From Bacteroidota bacterium (GTDB taxonomy: Bacteria > Bacteroidota > JABWAT01), in NCBI GenBank assembly GCA_017303995.1, contig JAFLBE010000047.1, positions 1 through 34,363 of the forward strand: a stretch of 34,363 nucleotides of DNA. Direction: 5' to 3'. Numbering within the stretch: position 1 is the stretch's first letter; every line of letters begins with the position of its first letter. Of the stretch, positions 8,641 through 16,706 are shown one piece after another. The notes below the pieces were generated by a model. It was not told where the DNA came from. It worked only from the letters and a program-made list of their open reading frames with translations, and searched no databases. The translations under genes and the position numbers were made by a program.

Positions 8641-9057
8641 ATGAAAAACAACAAAATTACCGTTCAAACCACCGTTGCAGCAGATATTAATAAAGTTTGG
8701 TCGTCCTGGACATTACCCGAACATATCACAAAATGGAATGCTGCTTCTGACGATTGGCATTGCCCAGCTGCAACCAATGATCTGAGAGCCGGTGGTCGTT
8801 TCTGTGCAACCATGGCCGCAAAAGATGGCTCAATGAGTTTCGATTTTGAAGGTATTTATGATGAAGTGATTCATCACCGGAAAATCACCTATTCTCTTGC
8901 AGACGGAAGGCAAGTAAGTATTGAATTTGAAGCTATTGGAGATAAAACCCGGGTAATCGAAACCTTTGACCCAGAAAATGAAAATTCAATGGAGCTTCAA
9001 CGGGACGGATGGCAATCGATTCTCGACAATTTCAAGGCCCACACAGAAAAAAATTAA
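8641..9057 (+). CDS. SRPBCC/AHSA1-domain protein
   Basis: This is a 138-residue START-like (SRPBCC superfamily) protein of the AHSA1/CalC type. Typical features are TTVAADINKVWSSWTLPEHIT near the N-terminus, the GGRFCATM turn, FEGIYDEVIHHRKITYSL and the C-terminal amphipathic helix GWQSILDNFKAHTE. These helix-grip proteins bind small hydrophobic ligands, and some are co-chaperone-like, but no ligand can be named here. It is a single gene followed by a strong terminator at 9084-9120. Confidence 0.88.
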   Translation: MKNNKITVQTTVAADINKVWSSWTLPEHITKWNAASDDWHCPAATNDLRAGGRFCATMAAKDGSMSFDFEGIYDEVIHHRKITYSLADGRQVSIEFEAIGDKTRVIETFDPENENSMELQRDGWQSILDNFKAHTEKN

Positions 9058-9083
9058 TGATTTCTGTCCTCACTCCTTTTTCA

Positions 9084-9120
9084 TAAACTAAAAAACCCGC
9101 CAAACGGGTTTTTTAGTTTA
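9084..9120 (+). terminator. Strong intrinsic terminator after the SRPBCC gene
   Basis: Perfect 16-bp inverted arms (9084-9099 and 9105-9120) surround a CCAAA loop. The core is AACCCG/CGGGTT, flanked by A- and T-runs on both sides, so it could act on either strand. Confidence 0.88.
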
Positions 9121-9193
9121 TGCCCTGCCTTTGACTTCCATCGCAAACTTTCCGACGTTTACCCATCCTTTTTACCTTATTTCCCTGGTTACC

Positions 9194-10597
9194 ATGAAAA
9201 CTATCTCTTTGCTCTTTTTTACTGTTTTGTTTACATCCCAATTGATGTCCTGCAGCAGAACTCAGGAAACAACTCAAACAACTTCCAACGCAGAAATCCC
9301 GGTCAATCCGGACTTTGAGTATAAAAACTACACACCGAAATCAACCGACAGGATTATTTCACGGGAAAACTATCTGAATCAGCTTTACGGATTCTGGTTG
9401 GGCGAATCAATTGCAAACTGGACCGGTCTGGTGACTGAAATGGATAAAATCGGAACCATCGGTGAAATCAAAACCGGAGATTTTTACACCCGAACTGATT
9501 GGGGAAAACCCGATCAGCCCAATATTTGGAGCGGAACCAACCCCAGTCACCTATCGCCCACCATTGATTTTGTCTTTGCAAAAGACGGCGAACCCTGGGG
9601 TTCAGACGACGATACCGACATTGAATATATGTATCAATATTTACTCTTTACTGAAAAAACCAGTGTACTTTCAGGCGAGCAAATCAAAAACGGGTGGCTT
9701 AAACACATCAAAAAGGAAGAAGAAAACTATCTGTGGGTTTCAAACCAGAAAGCCTTTGATCTGATGACTCAGGGATATGCGCCACCGGCCACATCCGACC
9801 CGATAAATAATCCTGAATTTGAAATGATCGATGCTCAGCTTACAACCGAGATTTTTGGTCTGTTTGCTCCCACTCGGCCAGATGTAGCATTGAAACTTGC
9901 CCATCTCCCCATTCAAACAACAGCTAGAAAAGAATCAGAGTGGATTTCAGAGTTTTATGTATTAATGTATTCCCTTGCATCAGATGGTGACCAAAGCCTT
10001 GCTATGAAAAACAGAATCATGATTATGGCAGATCAGGCCCGGAATCGGCTTCCTGAAAATTCTTATCCAGCCGGGATGTATGATTTTGTGAAAGGCCGAT
10101 TTCTTGCGGGAATTTCCTGGGAACAAACCCGTGATGAAGTTTATGACCGTTACCAGATTCAGGAAAAGGATGGGTATAATCTGACCTCACGGAAATTGTA
10201 TTGTAATGGCTGTTTTGCTGCCGGAATCAACTTTGCTTCCAGTTTGATCAGTTTGTTTTATGGTGAGGGCGATCTGAAAGAAACCATCAAAATTGGCTCA
10301 CTTTGCGGCTGGGATTCTGATAACCCGACAGCCACCTGGGGCGGATTACTGGGATTTATGATCGGAAAGGATGGCATTGAAAAAGTATTTGACCGAACCT
10401 TTTCTGATAGGTTTAATATTCACAGAACCCGTATCAACTTTCCCGGAGATGGAATTGATTCATTTGAAAACATGGCCAAAACCGGCGTTTTTGTGACCGA
10501 CCAGGTGATTCAGGAAGAAATGGGCGGAGGAGTGGATCTGAAAAAAAATGTCTGGTACATCCCGGCGTCAAATGGTGAAATCGAACCCGGTAAGTAA
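9194..10597 (+). CDS. ADP-ribosylglycohydrolase-family lipoprotein
   Basis: This 467-residue protein carries a type II signal peptide with a lipobox ending at C20 (SQLMS-C), so it is predicted to be lipid-anchored in the envelope. ATG 9194 is chosen because it places the signal peptide at the N-terminus; the frame is open to 9131. The body matches the ADP-ribosylglycohydrolase (DraG/ARH) fold: YGFWLGESIANWTG (65-78), an acidic DDDTDIEY segment (138-145) and LCGWDSDNPTATWGGLLG with D374 and D376. These correspond to the family's Mg-binding GDaxG, DDT and GDTDTxA motifs, here with W-D-S-D variation. Most family members are cytoplasmic, so an exported version may act on external or surface ADP-ribose-like or glycosidic substrates. 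Confidence 0.82.
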   Translation: MKTISLLFFTVLFTSQLMSCSRTQETTQTTSNAEIPVNPDFEYKNYTPKSTDRIISRENYLNQLYGFWLGESIANWTGLVTEMDKIGTIGEIKTGDFYTRTDWGKPDQPNIWSGTNPSHLSPTIDFVFAKDGEPWGSDDDTDIEYMYQYLLFTEKTSVLSGEQIKNGWLKHIKKEEENYLWVSNQKAFDLMTQGYAPPATSDPINNPEFEMIDAQLTTEIFGLFAPTRPDVALKLAHLPIQTTARKESEWISEFYVLMYSLASDGDQSLAMKNRIMIMADQARNRLPENSYPAGMYDFVKGRFLAGISWEQTRDEVYDRYQIQEKDGYNLTSRKLYCNGCFAAGINFASSLISLFYGEGDLKETIKIGSLCGWDSDNPTATWGGLLGFMIGKDGIEKVFDRTFSDRFNIHRTRINFPGDGIDSFENMAKTGVFVTDQVIQEEMGGGVDLKKNVWYIPASNGEIEPGK

Positions 10598-10638
10598 AAT
10601 TCCTCCTAACCTGCTTTATATTAAAAAAAAAGCCCCCA

Positions 10639-11157
10639 ATGTTGCCAGAACCGATTGAAACTGAACGTTTAATCCTCAGACAGTTTACACTGGCGGATGC
10701 TGAATTTATCATTCAGTTGCTCAACTCCCCAGGCTGGCTAAAATATATCGGTGACAAAAAGGTAAAAACCACTCTTGAGGCCCGTCATTATCTGCAAACA
10801 GGCCCGTTTAAGAGTTACAAGGAAAATGGTTATGGTCTTGGTTTGGTTTCCCTGAAACCCCGAAATATGCCGATTGGGATGTGTGGTATGATAAAAAGGT
10901 CAGACTTGCCCAATCCTGATCTGGGTTTTGCCTTTCTTCCCGAATTTACCGGTTTGGGTTATGCCAGAGAAATTGCTTTGAAAACAGTCGAACTTGCATT
11001 CACTCAACTAAATCAGAAAAAAATACTGGCAATTACTCTTCCGGAAAATAAACCTTCCATTCACCTTCTCGAAAAAATCGGGTTTCGTGTTGATGGAATT
11101 TATTCACCTGCCGACAAAGCTGAACAATTACTGCTTTTTTCTCTTTTAAATCCGTAA
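10639..11157 (+). CDS. GNAT N-acetyltransferase, RimJ/RimL-like
   Basis: This is a 172-residue acetyltransferase. ETERLILRQFTLADAEFI at the N-terminus is the usual opening of RimJ/RimL/SpeG-type GNATs. The acetyl-CoA loop is visible as LPEFTGLGYAREIAL (about 105-119), followed by LAITLPENKPSIHLLEKIGF, the classic late GNAT block. Acceptor specificity (ribosomal protein, antibiotic or polyamine) cannot be read from sequence. The pentapeptide gene follows closely on the same strand. Confidence 0.9.
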   Translation: MLPEPIETERLILRQFTLADAEFIIQLLNSPGWLKYIGDKKVKTTLEARHYLQTGPFKSYKENGYGLGLVSLKPRNMPIGMCGMIKRSDLPNPDLGFAFLPEFTGLGYAREIALKTVELAFTQLNQKKILAITLPENKPSIHLLEKIGFRVDGIYSPADKAEQLLLFSLLNP

Positions 11158-11185
11158 CAAAATGGATTCCCTTATTGAAAATTAG

Positions 11186-11803
11186 TTGTTTGTCCCTGAA
11201 CTTGCTGGTTCTTCACAATCAGAGACTTTTTTGAACAACCGGCAATTCGAAAACCAGACTTTTACGAAACAGGATTTCACCAAAACAAAACTGGCTTTTG
11301 GCGATTATGACTCCTGTATTTTTACAGATTGCATTTTTTCGGAAGTCAGTTTATCCGGATTTTCATTCACTGACTGCCAGTTCATCGACTGCAACCTGAG
11401 TCTTGTTCGATTGGATAAAACGGCATTGAAGGAAGTTAGCTTCATCAATTGTAAACTGTTAGGTGTTCATTTTGAAACCTGCAATGATTTCCTTTTTTCA
11501 GTTTCATTTGAGTCCTGTATTCTGAACCTTGCCTGCTTTTACCGGTTAAGTTTGAAAAAAATTCGGTTTTCAGGATCCAGTCTGAAAGAAACTGATTTTA
11601 CTGAAACAGATTTATCTGGTGCTGATTTTGATCACTGTGATTTGAACGGCGCTGTTTTTGTAAACTCCAATCTTGAAAAGGCGGATTTCAGAACTGCTTC
11701 TCATTTTTCCCTTGATCCTGAAAAAAACAAACTAAAAAAGGCGAAATTTTCAGTTTCGGGGCTTCCTGGACTTTTAGATAAATATCAGATTGAGATTTCG
11801 TAG
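11186..11803 (+). CDS. Pentapeptide-repeat protein (Qnr/McbG-like)
   Basis: The protein is a right-handed quadrilateral beta-helix built from A(D/N)LxF-type repeats. Runs such as CIFTDCIFSEVSLSGFSF, CQFIDCNLSLVRLDKTAL and TDFTETDLSGADFDHCDL repeat every five residues with F or L at the centre. Relatives include Qnr/McbG proteins that mimic DNA and shield gyrase, but most family members are uncharacterised. The start is uncertain. The frame as given uses TTG 11186; TTG 11231 (LNNRQFENQTF) would better match where the repeats begin. An ATG at 11162 in the same frame is cut off by TAG at 11183, which may indicate a degraded original start. Confidence 0.82.
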   Translation: MFVPELAGSSQSETFLNNRQFENQTFTKQDFTKTKLAFGDYDSCIFTDCIFSEVSLSGFSFTDCQFIDCNLSLVRLDKTALKEVSFINCKLLGVHFETCNDFLFSVSFESCILNLACFYRLSLKKIRFSGSSLKETDFTETDLSGADFDHCDLNGAVFVNSNLEKADFRTASHFSLDPEKNKLKKAKFSVSGLPGLLDKYQIEIS

Positions 11804-11900
11804 AAATTTCTTCGTCGTTATTCTTCTTATTTTTATGCTCAGTAAATTATCAGTCCCTTTTCCTTTGTTCCTCCCCGTATCTACTTCTGACGTGTGATAA

Positions 11901-11958
11901 ATGTAACTCTTTCTAAAAGTTATGTAACACCTCCAGACCTTCATTCCCCTACCTTTAC
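11901..11958 (+). promoter_or_regulatory. Shared promoter architecture, copy 1 (UspA-like gene)
   Basis: ATGTAACT at 11901 and ATGTAACAC at 11922 are direct half-sites exactly 21 bp apart. A 20-nt gap then leads to ACCTTTAC at 11951-11958, preceded by T to give TACCTTTAC, like the Bacteroidota -7 box TAnnTTTG. The ATG of the stress-protein gene is about 60 bases downstream. The 35-base upstream part (11896-11930) is identical at 33 positions to 18941-18975. The rest of 11804-12018 shows nothing recognisable. Confidence 0.65.
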
Positions 11959-12018
11959 TTCTAACCTATAAATCTGGAAAATTCAGATTATTTACTTATT
12001 AGCTAAGGGGAAATTACC

Positions 12019-12501
12019 ATGAAAGCAAAGAAAATTACAACCGTTTTGGTCGCTTTAGATTACAATCCGACCTCGCAAAAAGTTGCTGAAGCAGGATTTG
12101 CACTTGCCCAAAGCATGGGAGCAGAATGTATTCTGGTTCATGTTATTTCAGATCTGATCTATTATACCACTCCCGGTTATACTTCAATCATGGGCTTCGA
12201 TGGTTTTCCTGAGACAGGACTTTGGGCCTCAGATACGATTGATGAATTAAAAAAAGGAACACTGAATTTTCTTGATAAAACCAGAGTGCATCTGGGCGCC
12301 CCAACCCTTCAAACTGTGATTGCCGAAGGTGATGTAGCTGAAAGTGTTCTAAAAACGGCCACTGAATTTAATGCGGATGTTATCGTGATTGGCAGTCACA
12401 GTCAGAAATGGCTCGAAAGTATCGTGATTGGAAGTGTTGCAGAGGAAATTCTAAGACAAACCCCAATTTCACTTTTCATTGTTCCGACTAAAAAGAAGTA
12501 A
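12019..12501 (+). CDS. Universal stress protein, UspA family
   Basis: This is a 160-residue single-domain USP. It opens with TTVLVALDYNPTSQKVAEAG, the usual first strand and nucleotide loop, and ends with VIGSHSQKWLESIVIGSVAEEIL...SLFIVP. That ending is the ATP-binding G2xG9xG(S/T) motif, but the second glycine is replaced (GSHS), so ATP binding is plausible rather than assured. A GGGGAAA-type ribosome site precedes the ATG. It has the promoter architecture shared with the OmpA-like and beta-barrel genes, which suggests co-regulation in a stress response. The exported protein gene follows after 20 bases. Confidence 0.92.
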   Translation: MKAKKITTVLVALDYNPTSQKVAEAGFALAQSMGAECILVHVISDLIYYTTPGYTSIMGFDGFPETGLWASDTIDELKKGTLNFLDKTRVHLGAPTLQTVIAEGDVAESVLKTATEFNADVIVIGSHSQKWLESIVIGSVAEEILRQTPISLFIVPTKKK

Positions 12502-12521
12502 AACTAACCCAAATTCTTTAT

Positions 12522-13727
12522 ATGAAACTTAAAATTACCTGGCTTCTTTTGCTTATCGTTTTGGGAACGTCCAGTTCCTGGGCACAAATGAAATCAACCG
12601 TTCTTATCCAATCGTCAGATGAAGATGAACGGGTTGATGTTTCCATTGATAAATCGATTTACTTTCCTGGCGATACCGTCATCGTTGGTGTTAACCGCCG
12701 TGATAGCGTTACTTCTGCAGTAATTACAACAAGTCTGATGATTGAAGGTACGACCTTAAAATATATTGGGAAAAGTAAATACAGAGCCATATTACCTGCA
12801 AATGTAACACCCGGCATTTACCCGATCAGGCTCAGTGTAAAAGATTCCGAAGGTCGCCGTTACCGCTATGATACTGAAATTACAGTCACCATCGAAGAAT
12901 TTCAGGATGTAGAAAAACTTAAAAATTTCATTGTGCTTACCCCAACAGCCGGAAGTCCAGACATCAGGAATGCAAAGACGTTAGACCGTGATGAAGTTAG
13001 AAATATCAGCGTTAAGTTTAACCGGGACAGCATAAAAACCCAGATGGGACCCCAGTTCGTCAGAATTACCACTTCTGTTTTACTTAGGGACGGCATATCG
13101 GCATCATCTTATGAGCGTCGTGTCATGACATTCAGAAGCCATGGCGATGCGAAAAAAGATCGGGCAATGTTCATTCAATACCGAACTGCATACGGCCAGT
13201 ACGCCAACATCCGGACAGAAGAATTGGATCAGGTCATGGTACCGGTTGATTCCCTTCCCGATTGGGCAATTCTTGGTATTCACATTGAACCCGATTATAC
13301 AATTAAAATTGGAGCTGTAGACCGTTCGAACACACTTACTCAATATTACCGGGTCAGAGGTCCAGCTATAGAAGTAGGATTTTCACTGGCAGTTCCGAAA
13401 GTTTTGTATGATACCCGTCCCAACGATCCTGTTGATTACGGAAATTCGAGTGCCATGATCCGGTTTTATTTCATCAACAAGAAGACCGGAAATCAATTTC
13501 CAGTCAGTGCCGGATTAGGCGTCTTCGGGGTGAATTCCCCCATTGATGTCGGTGAAGGACGAGGTGGATTTGCCTTGTCATCTTTTCTCGATATGGCAGA
13601 AATGATCAGAATTTTAAATGTTGGCTTTACCAAGAAAATCAATTTTGGACTGGAACTGGATCCGTTTTTCCCAATTAAAAGAAAAATGCGTGTTTTACTT
13701 GTCGCCCAGGCAGGTTTTTCATTTTAA
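12522..13727 (+). CDS. Exported protein with Ig-like N-terminus, unknown function
   Basis: This is a 401-residue protein with a clear signal peptide (cut after about residue 21, SSWAQ). I do not recognise its family. Residues about 35-128 read like an Ig-like or macroglobulin-like beta-sandwich (DKSIYFPGDTVIVGV, PGIYPIRLSVKDSEGRRY). The C-terminal half is rich in alternating aromatic/hydrophobic strands and ends in phenylalanine (VAQAGFSF), as outer-membrane-associated proteins often do. It lies 20 bases after the UspA-like gene and probably shares its promoter, pointing to a stress-linked envelope role. It could be a surface protein or part of a larger outer-membrane assembly. Confidence 0.7.
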   Translation: MKLKITWLLLLIVLGTSSSWAQMKSTVLIQSSDEDERVDVSIDKSIYFPGDTVIVGVNRRDSVTSAVITTSLMIEGTTLKYIGKSKYRAILPANVTPGIYPIRLSVKDSEGRRYRYDTEITVTIEEFQDVEKLKNFIVLTPTAGSPDIRNAKTLDRDEVRNISVKFNRDSIKTQMGPQFVRITTSVLLRDGISASSYERRVMTFRSHGDAKKDRAMFIQYRTAYGQYANIRTEELDQVMVPVDSLPDWAILGIHIEPDYTIKIGAVDRSNTLTQYYRVRGPAIEVGFSLAVPKVLYDTRPNDPVDYGNSSAMIRFYFINKKTGNQFPVSAGLGVFGVNSPIDVGEGRGGFALSSFLDMAEMIRILNVGFTKKINFGLELDPFFPIKRKMRVLLVAQAGFSF

Positions 13728-13792
13728 ATATAAAACAGCGAACTGTTTGCTGAATTCAGAACAGTTTTTAAGGAAAGAAAAAGGCAATCTGA

Positions 13793-14905
13793 ATGAAACC
13801 ACTGAAATTATTTACACCCGCGATTATTGGATCTGTCACCCTTGATAACCGGATTGTTCTTGCCCCCATGACCCGGTGCCGGGCAATCGGAAATGTTCCC
13901 AATAAGATAATGGCTGATTATTACAGGCAACGGGCCAGTGCCGGTTTGATTATTACCGAGGGCACATCACCCTCACCCAACGGACTTGGATATGCCCGCA
14001 TTCCTGGAATTTTTTCAAAGGCGCAGATTGAAGCCTGGAAAAAAATCACATCCGCCGTTCATAATGAAGGCGGTAAAATCGTCGTTCAGCTTATGCACAC
14101 CGGAAGAATAAGTCACCACCTGAATATGCCCGAAGGATCGCATATTCTGGCACCTTCTTCAATAAAAGCTGCAGGGAAAATGTGGACCGATTCTAAAGGG
14201 TTACAGGACTACCATGTTCCCAAAGGAATGAGTGCCGATGATCTTGAAAAAACAAAAACAGAATATACAGATGCCGCAAAATATGCGGTTCAGGCAGGTT
14301 TTGACGGCGTTGAACTCCATAGTGCAAACGGATATCTGCTAGAACAATTTTTATCACCGGTAACCAATATACGAAAAGATAACTATGGCGGAAGCCTTGA
14401 AAACAGGTGCCGGTTTGTCCTCCAGGTCGTCTCTGCCGTTGCTGAAACAATCGGAAAAGGAAAAACCGGCATTCGTTTATCGCCTTATAGTTTAGCTGGA
14501 GACATGCAGCCTTACCCCGAAATTGACGAAACCTATATGTATCTGGCTGAGCAACTCAACAAACTGGACATTGCCTACATCCATTTGGTAGATCATTCTG
14601 CCCAAGGTGCTCCTGTAGTTCCCTATGGTATCAAAAACGCAATCAGAAATAAGTTTAAAAACACGATTATTCTGACGGGTGGCTATAACCGGGAAAGTGC
14701 CGAGGAAGACATTCAAATTGGCTTAGCTGATCTCATTGGGTTTGGCCGTCCGTTCATCAACAATCCAGATCTTGTTGACCGGTTAAAAAATGACTGGCCG
14801 TTATCAAAAGATCTCAAGGCGGATTTATTTTATACTGCAGATGAAAAAGGATATACTGATTATCCGTTTTACACCAAAAAAACAATTGAAACTTACGCAA
14901 AATGA
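13793..14905 (+). CDS. Old yellow enzyme family ene-reductase, NemA-like
   Basis: This is a 370-residue FMN-dependent NAD(P)H:alkene oxidoreductase. LFTPAIIGSVTLDNRIVLAPMTRCRA at the N-terminus and GVELHSANGYLLEQFLSP (172-189) are diagnostic. H176 and N179 would bind the substrate carbonyl or nitro group, and Y181 would donate the proton. NYGGSLENRCRF follows, as in N-ethylmaleimide reductases. Such enzymes reduce activated alkenes, nitro compounds and quinones. The stop overlaps the PIG-L start by four bases, so it heads a coupled block with sugar-modifying genes. That makes a dedicated biosynthetic role possible instead of general detoxification. Confidence 0.94.
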   Translation: MKPLKLFTPAIIGSVTLDNRIVLAPMTRCRAIGNVPNKIMADYYRQRASAGLIITEGTSPSPNGLGYARIPGIFSKAQIEAWKKITSAVHNEGGKIVVQLMHTGRISHHLNMPEGSHILAPSSIKAAGKMWTDSKGLQDYHVPKGMSADDLEKTKTEYTDAAKYAVQAGFDGVELHSANGYLLEQFLSPVTNIRKDNYGGSLENRCRFVLQVVSAVAETIGKGKTGIRLSPYSLAGDMQPYPEIDETYMYLAEQLNKLDIAYIHLVDHSAQGAPVVPYGIKNAIRNKFKNTIILTGGYNRESAEEDIQIGLADLIGFGRPFINNPDLVDRLKNDWPLSKDLKADLFYTADEKGYTDYPFYTKKTIETYAK

Positions 14906-15555
14906 ATTGGTTTGGAAAAACAAACACAAAAAGAGTTGGAATCATTGTAGCGCACCCGGATGATGAAACCCTTTGGGGTGGCGGCACAATTCTCAGCAAT
15001 CCCACCTGGAAATGTTTTATTGTCTGTCTTTGCAGGGCAAGTGATGCAGAACGTTCAGCCAAGTTTGCAAAAACAGTCAGAAGTCTCAAATCAGAAGGGG
15101 TCATGGGTGACCTTGATGACGGAATCAATCAGCATCCGTTACAAGAAGATGAAGTTGAAACGGCCATTCTGAATTTGCTTCCACAAGAGGATTTTGATCT
15201 GATTCTTACTCATGATCCGGCCGGTGAATACACCAAACATCTCCGCCATGAAGAAATAAGCAAGGCTGTCATTTTGCTTTGGCATACCGGGAAAATCAAA
15301 ACCAATGAACTGTGGACATTTGCCTATGAAGATGGCGGGAAAAGCTACCTTCCAAGAGGAATCCCTTCTGCATCCATTTATAAAAATATATCCTGGTGGT
15401 GCTGGAAAAAAAAATATTTACTTATTACCAAAACATACGGATTTGAACCCGACAGTTGGGAAGCTGAAACAACACCAAAATCTGAAGCGTTCTGGCGATT
15501 TACTAATCCGGAAACTGCAGTTAAATGGCTTGAACGTGGAGAAAGTGTAAAATGA
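14902..15555 (+). CDS. PIG-L (LmbE) family deacetylase
   Basis: This 217-residue zinc-dependent deacetylase belongs to the family that removes acetyl groups from N-acetylglucosaminyl conjugates and related compounds. The metal/catalytic motif AHPDDE is at 17-22. A second cluster, THDPAGEYTKHLRHEE, supplies the later histidines. It overlaps the neighbours on both sides by ATGA, a strong sign of translational coupling to the ene-reductase and the glycosyltransferase. With a GT4 enzyme next to it, the expected substrate is an N-acetylated glycoside made by that enzyme. The pair does not look like BshB/BshA of bacillithiol synthesis, mainly because the glycosyltransferase N-terminus differs. Confidence 0.9.
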   Translation: MNWFGKTNTKRVGIIVAHPDDETLWGGGTILSNPTWKCFIVCLCRASDAERSAKFAKTVRSLKSEGVMGDLDDGINQHPLQEDEVETAILNLLPQEDFDLILTHDPAGEYTKHLRHEEISKAVILLWHTGKIKTNELWTFAYEDGGKSYLPRGIPSASIYKNISWWCWKKKYLLITKTYGFEPDSWEAETTPKSEAFWRFTNPETAVKWLERGESVK

Positions 15556-16694
15556 AAGTATTAGTGCTTTATGACTATCCGCCCTCACCCGGTGGACTTG
15601 CAACTCAGGGCGATTTGCTTTACAAAGGGTTGCTTGAACTGGGTATCGATGCACATGCGGTGCATTTTGAATCTGCACAGGAAAAAGAATGGTATTACCG
15701 TTGGTTTGAACCTGATGTTGTAGTTGGTGTCGGATATTGGGGGCACACGCCCCAGTTGGTTCTTCATCCGCAACGATATGGTGCGAGGCCGGTTCCCTGG
15801 CTGGTTGCTGATGGGTACATTGCCAATTATCAGGAAGTTCTGAATGCGCTTCCCCTCATTCTGGTGACGTCGAACTGGGTGAAAGAAATGTACGTTAGAG
15901 ATGGAATAAATCCACAAATAATCGAAGTTTTACCTGTTGGATGTGACACCGATTCCTTTATTCCGTTTAAAAAGAATGATCCGAAAATTTTAGCTGTTCG
16001 TGAATCACTTGGGGTTTCTCCAGATCAGCTTATGATTTTGACCGTTGGTGGTGATGCAGCATCAAAAGGGGCTCAGGAAGTCATGCAGGCACTTGCCATT
16101 ATTGACACCAAAGCGCCCGACTGGAAATATGTGTGCAAAGTCTGGCCACAACCCCGAACCAAACTTCAGAATCTGGCCGACCTTGAAATGGCAAGGGATC
16201 TTGGAATTGATAAAAATATAACTTACGCAACCAATACCATTTCACGTACTTTTATGCCCTACCTCATTGGTGCCTGCGACATTTATGCAGCCCCATCAAG
16301 GCTTGAAGGATTCGGCATGCCACAAGTTGAAGCCGGAGCCTGCGGGAAACCCGTTCTCAGTTTACGTGCGATGGGCATGCTCGATACCCTTATTCATGGT
16401 GAAACGGCTCTTCTTGCTGAAGTGGCACAAAGAATAGTAGTCAATAACGTTACTCTTGGCGTTGAATCGGGTTACGAAGACAAACATCTGGTTGAATTCA
16501 CTGAACCCAGAACTGTCGATTACCGCGCCAATGTGCAAGATATTGCCAACCATTTGTTAACCCTGATGAATGATGCCGATTTACGTGATAAAATGGGAAA
16601 AGCTGGCCGTGAACGGGTTGTGAAAAACTTTGATTACCGGGTCGTGGCCAAAAAATTTGTTCAAATAATGAATGATAAATTGGGAATAACATAA
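15552..16694 (+). CDS. GT4 family glycosyltransferase
   Basis: This is a 380-residue GT-B fold transferase. It begins MKVLVLYDYPPSPGGLATQG, typical of the acceptor domain of family 4. The donor-binding E-x7-E motif is E252...E260 in LEGFGMPQVEAGACGKPVL, preceded by ILTVGGDAASKGAQEVMQAL. These features indicate a retaining transferase using a nucleotide-activated sugar. It overlaps the PIG-L gene by four bases and is followed after 12 bases by a glycosidase gene. The acceptor is unknown; a soluble glycoside or glycolipid made and trimmed by the cluster is a reasonable inference. Confidence 0.9.
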   Translation: MKVLVLYDYPPSPGGLATQGDLLYKGLLELGIDAHAVHFESAQEKEWYYRWFEPDVVVGVGYWGHTPQLVLHPQRYGARPVPWLVADGYIANYQEVLNALPLILVTSNWVKEMYVRDGINPQIIEVLPVGCDTDSFIPFKKNDPKILAVRESLGVSPDQLMILTVGGDAASKGAQEVMQALAIIDTKAPDWKYVCKVWPQPRTKLQNLADLEMARDLGIDKNITYATNTISRTFMPYLIGACDIYAAPSRLEGFGMPQVEAGACGKPVLSLRAMGMLDTLIHGETALLAEVAQRIVVNNVTLGVESGYEDKHLVEFTEPRTVDYRANVQDIANHLLTLMNDADLRDKMGKAGRERVVKNFDYRVVAKKFVQIMNDKLGIT

Positions 16695-16706
16695 GTTGTA
16701 AAAACC

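Noticed and set aside
14902-16694. Bacillithiol genes bshB/bshA
   Set aside because: Deacetylase plus GT4 fits superficially, but the transferase opening (DYPPSPGGLATQG) is not that of BshA, and no BshC is nearby.
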